This document shows positions 40,032 to 40,884 of a stretch of 40,884 bases of DNA, piece by piece. How positions within the stretch are numbered: the stretch's first letter is position 1; every line of letters begins with the position of its first letter. A program made the position numbers and the translations under genes. The DNA lies in assembly GCA_013791885.1 (NCBI GenBank), contig VMSZ01000061.1:1-40884 (forward strand). The letters run 5' to 3'. The notes below the pieces were generated by a model that worked only from the letters and a program-made list of their open reading frames with translations, was not told where the DNA came from and did no database searches. The DNA comes from Sulfurimonas sp. (GTDB lineage: Bacteria > Campylobacterota > Campylobacteria > Campylobacterales > Sulfurimonadaceae).

Positions 40032-40884
40032 ATGTATAAAAAGTTAAACATACCCGATAACGAAGATTGTGCTACCTGTGCTCTTACTTTTGCATACAAT
40101 GAAATAAAACTGTTGTACGAGATAGCGCTCATGCTCTCAAATACCTCAAATGTTTTGGAAAGTATAGAACAGGCTATGCGCTTACTTAAACGCAACTCTT
40201 ATCTGGAGAGATGTACTCTTTTTACTCTCTCCGATGATGGAACATGCGTTGAGACCTACGCTTCTATTGATTTGACTGCCAATCAAAAAAAGATTGCGAC
40301 TTATAAACTTGGAGAAGGCGCTACCGGTCTTGCCGCTCAAAGCTGTGAGCCTGTAGTAATTGAAAACGTCCACAATAACATAAACTATCTCAACAAACTC
40401 GGAACAATTAATACTAATTCTGTCTCTTATATAGCAGTTCCAATTATTCAGGATGAGGCTCTATTTGGGGTTATTTCTGCAAACATTAATAAAAATTCTC
40501 TTCTAAGTTTTGATGATATTGTCCGTATGCTCACCATTGTAGGTTCTCTCTTTGGCGGAACGCTTGCCACTCAAAAAAAATTCGCCAAAGAGAAAGAGAA
40601 TTTAACAGAGCTCAAAACATACTATAAAGAAGAAGTTTTAAGCGAATACAAATTTGAAAGTATCATAGGCAGAAGTACGAAAATGCAACAGATTTTTAGC
40701 ATTTTAGAGACTGTTTCCCCTTCAAAAGCGACCATACTTGTAAGAGGTGAAACAGGAACAGGTAAAGAGCTTATAGCTACAGCCGTGCACAATCTCAGTC
40801 ATCGTAAAAACGCGCCTTACATAAAACTCAATTGTGCGGCAATTTCTGAAACACTCCTAGAGAGTGAGCTTTTCGGACATGAAA
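40032..40884 (+). CDS. nifA: NifA sigma-54-dependent activator, N-terminal part (cut by window edge)
   Basis: The first 284 codons of an enhancer-binding protein. A GAF domain spans about 25-180 (ILMS-type core; YKLGEGATGLAAQS at 91-104). A linker follows, then a sigma-54 AAA+ domain from about 207: FESIIGRSTKMQQIF, Walker A GETGTGKE (239-246), LNCAAI and ESELFGHE at the edge. NifA-type GAF plus AAA+ with nif accessory genes next door makes NifA the best call, although NorR-like relatives share the layout. An N-terminal C13-x2-C16 precedes the GAF and could sense redox. TATAAT (39999-40004) lies 27 bases before ATG 40032. The GAFTGA loop and DNA-binding domain lie outside. Confidence 0.85.
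   Translation, partial: MYKKLNIPDNEDCATCALTFAYNEIKLLYEIALMLSNTSNVLESIEQAMRLLKRNSYLERCTLFTLSDDGTCVETYASIDLTANQKKIATYKLGEGATGLAAQSCEPVVIENVHNNINYLNKLGTINTNSVSYIAVPIIQDEALFGVISANINKNSLLSFDDIVRMLTIVGSLFGGTLATQKKFAKEKENLTELKTYYKEEVLSEYKFESIIGRSTKMQQIFSILETVSPSKATILVRGETGTGKELIATAVHNLSHRKNAPYIKLNCAAISETLLESELFGHE

Overview
The window looks like a chromosomal segment of a free-living Campylobacterota (epsilonproteobacterial) chemolithotroph close to Sulfurimonas. This is inferred, not proven by a marker gene. The grounds are low GC (roughly 35%), tightly packed and overlapping operons, promoters with a good -10 but often a poor -35, the carboxyspermidine route to polyamines, a RibBA with a degenerate GTP cyclohydrolase half, and a nif accessory region next to a GAF-type nifA. 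Apart from one initiator tRNA the DNA is almost all coding, with no protein-free stretch above about 340 bases. I see no insertion sequence, CRISPR array or rRNA.

Layout: (1) 1-3313, minus strand: housekeeping operon accD-thiE-rlmH-dksA-membrane protein-dusB, with dusB running off the left edge. (2) 3454-9280, minus: gltB-gltD glutamate synthase. (3) 9532-11234, plus: recO-alkC DNA repair pair, ending 5 bases from an unusual pyruvate kinase on the other strand. (4) 13158-20045, minus: a methyltransferase, the two-step carboxyspermidine pathway with an HDOD gene between its enzymes, then a phospholipid block (LplT-PlsC fusion and DgkA) led by a DUF695/RraB-like gene. (5) 20100-25419: a promoter flanked by two Fur-box-like sites drives an outer-membrane porin, a periplasmic FMN-binding protein, two related small four-helix membrane proteins and MntP. 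Converging on it is ribBA-apbE, which supplies flavin and the enzyme that attaches FMN covalently to exported proteins. (6) 25511-30290: tRNA-fMet with a consensus promoter, a very large hybrid sensor kinase with two periplasmic binding domains, and an HD-GYP response regulator. (7) 30372-39886, minus: a nif accessory region. Tpx, a SagB-like double nitroreductase, a small unknown protein and a PAS-GGDEF diguanylate cyclase are followed by an eight-gene overlapping operon: [2Fe-2S] ferredoxin, flavodiiron protein, NifQ-like protein, MoxR ATPase, VWA/DUF2201 protein, two unknown proteins and a NifO-type ArsC-like protein. (8) 40032-end, plus: nifA, divergent from tpx and cut by the window edge.

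How it fits together: region 7 reads as molybdenum supply (NifQ, NifO), electron supply (ferredoxin) and oxygen or peroxide defence (flavodiiron protein, Tpx) for nitrogenase. The MoxR-VWA pair inside it is a candidate undescribed maturation chaperone. Region 5 reads as an iron-controlled, covalent-flavin, inner- to outer-membrane redox or metal system. A third, genome-scale signal is the word AAACGCA (often AAACGCAG). I counted about 68 copies on the two strands where about 5 would be expected. It is spread through most operons but nearly absent from the sensor-kinase block.
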